Below, piece after piece: positions 62,940-64,000 of a DNA stretch of 64,000 nucleotides (its first letter is position 1; each line of letters opens with the position of its first letter). Under the pieces are notes generated by a model. That model worked only from the letters and a program-made list of their open reading frames with translations. It had not been told where the DNA came from and ran no database searches. The stretch comes from Isoetes taiwanensis (lineage: Eukaryota > Streptophyta > Lycopodiopsida > Isoetales > Isoetaceae): assembly GCA_021234155.1 (NCBI GenBank), contig JAJEKV010000428.1, positions 1-64,000 of the forward strand, in the 5' to 3' direction. Position numbers and translations under genes: made by a program.

Positions 62940-62997
62940 CTCTACCAACACGTTGGTAGAGATTGATCTCGGCCGTCCATCTCTGAGATGGACGGCC
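62940..62997. repeat. two near-perfect palindromes side by side
   Basis: CTCTACCAACACGTTGGTAGAG (62940-62961) is palindromic apart from its centre. GGCCGTCCATCTC-T-GAGATGGACGGCC (62971-62997) has perfect 13-base arms. CCGTCCATC recurs downstream at about 63101 and 63134. It could be the end of a MITE-like element or a cruciform-prone site. Confidence 0.9.
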
Positions 62998-63009
62998 CAG
63001 ACGGTGACA

Positions 63010-63455
63010 CCTCCAATCAACCCAAGCAGCCCCCTTTATTTGGGGCTTTTGATGTGGCCCGTTAGATCTAGGGATTTAATTGGGGCATTTTATGTGGACC
63101 GTCCATCCTTGAAATTAGGGCATTTTATGTAGACCGTCCATCGGATTTGCAGACCGATAGGCAGCAGTCTTCCCTGATAAGGCGCCTATTGCGCCTATTT
63201 TCGCCGATCACGGATCTGGGTAGACAATGTGAGTAGCAATATAATCTCTGTTACCATGCTTTCTACATGCAAAAGCTCTACATGTGAGTAGCAAAAGCAA
63301 ACGATCTCTCTTTTCGCTCTAAAATTAAATTCTTTGCCTTCGCCTTTGTCCTTTGATTTTGTGGTGTTTTAATTAGTGGATTTGCATCTTCCGGTTGAAC
63401 TACGGTTACGCTAAAAATGCTTCCTTGCTTGGGCACTTTTGCATGATCTACCGGA
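63010..63455. other. no gene recognised
   Basis: The phrase GGGGCATTTTATGTGGACCGTCCATC and its variants occur twice near 63085-63140. No coding motif is seen. Confidence 0.4.
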
Positions 63456-63459
63456 ATAT

Positions 63460-63741
63460 TTATTTATAGCGAGAATGCATCACAAAGGTTATGGTGTAAA
63501 TGATTTCATGGTGTGTTAATATTCTAATAATAGCATTTAGGCCGAGCAGAGGTGTCCGGAACAGGTTGAAGAATTCGTGCGCCTCCACGAGAGCAATGGA
63601 TATCACTGATATACAAGCTTCCATTTTGTCCCATAGCTCACGAGCACTAGTCGATGGATGACCCGCCCGCACTGCGGCAATGCCATAAGCGCATGTTTCT
63701 AAATTGCGATTTCGGTGTCTGCGGAAACAAAATAGAAGCAT
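63460..63741 (-). CDS. unidentified coding-like frame
   Basis: A 93-residue minus-strand frame has protein-like composition, with RNLETCAYGIAAVRAGHPST, then ARELWDKMEACISVISIALV and EAHEFFNLFRTPLL. I do not recognise a family. It may be an exon of a gene or transposon extending beyond the window, or chance. Confidence 0.25.
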   Translation of the reverse strand: MLLFCFRRHRNRNLETCAYGIAAVRAGHPSTSARELWDKMEACISVISIALVEAHEFFNLFRTPLLGLNAIIRILTHHEIIYTITFVMHSRYK

Positions 63742-63972
63742 ATGCCCCTGTTTCTTACCGGGATGCTTGATTTTTCTCGCCTTCTTCCCATCAGAAGCTT
63801 TGTTTCAAGGTTAAAGTCTTCTTTGGTTGGGGTCATTGGTTATTCTTTGAATCAATGGAGCTCCCTGTTATATCTCATGTTATATCCCCATTTGTTTATT
63901 AAGCAGGATTCTATCATTCGAGAGAGAAAGGAGAGGTCGCTAAAACTATTTGGGATTGGTGTGATGGAGTAG
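63742..63972 (+). pseudogene. short frame with weak resemblance to an IS66 transposase C-terminus
   Basis: The 76-residue frame contains RLKSSLVGVIGYSLNQWSSL followed by an arginine-rich ERKERSLK and FGIG. IS66-family transposases have a similar order near the C-terminus (K-S-x-L, a short helix with Y-x-L-x-Q-W, then an N-N-x-x-E-R-x-x-R and x-x-G-R-K). The acidic and DNN residues that would clinch it are not evident. It is a weak lead only, at the very edge of the window. Confidence 0.2.
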
Positions 63973-64000
63973 TAGACCTGCTTCTCACAACACCAGAAGA

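Overview
The window reads as nuclear DNA of a land plant with a large, repeat-rich genome. A fern or another seed-free vascular plant is the best guess, but this is an inference. The evidence is one intact intron-rich plant gene with canonical GT-AG introns, plant L1-type LINE debris with RVT zinc-binding domains, a tRNA-derived SINE, and DNA-transposase families that I do not associate with seed plants. The background is AT-rich, with one GC-rich LINE as an obvious island. There is no operon structure, no rRNA gene, no CRISPR array and no sign of a bacterial or organelle replicon.

Only one gene looks functional. It lies on the minus strand at 42149-45545 and has ten exons that join without a frame break into a 370-residue protein. 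That protein has an N-terminal ubiquitin-like domain followed by leucine-rich repeats, the architecture of Arabidopsis At2g30105. Other coding-looking pieces (18.5-19.3 kb, 38.1-39.6 kb, 47.3 kb, 63.5-63.7 kb) are unidentified and probably fragments.

Layout. 0-5 kb: a LINE 3' end, a 1.1 kb poly-A retroposon with a 10-bp target duplication, and small foldbacks. 7.1-11.1 kb: a decayed transposase gene with a WSDGC-x2-QFK / HGKG-x2-DGA signature, broken by an L1 fragment and followed by a 5'-truncated LINE. 11.8-17.6 kb: nested retroposon, L1, and two copies of a terminal-inverted-repeat element with 4-bp target duplications. 19.3-24.2 kb: a nearly full-length but dead GC-rich LINE. 26.7-29.3 kb: a SINE with three tandem tRNA-like heads and a 400-bp duplication carrying a 26-unit hexamer. 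32.1-35.1 kb: a 635-bp tandem repeat and a second 1.1 kb retroposon. 38-42 kb: minisatellites and a GGATCC-rich cluster. 42.1-45.5 kb: the host gene. 48.7-60.4 kb: three fragments of what may be one unusual transposase family, a LINE C-terminus, and a 72-bp satellite interrupted by a second small inverted-repeat element. 62.7-64 kb: another copy of that element, near-perfect palindromes, and a short ORF that faintly resembles an IS66 C-terminus.

The most interesting material is the transposase at 57.5-60.4 kb, with its possible C-terminal relatives at 48.7-50.5 and 55.0 kb, and the LINE family whose 3' ends share a GGACGWTAA core but carry different microsatellite tails. All family assignments come from reading translated sequence by eye and recalling motif patterns; no database search was run.
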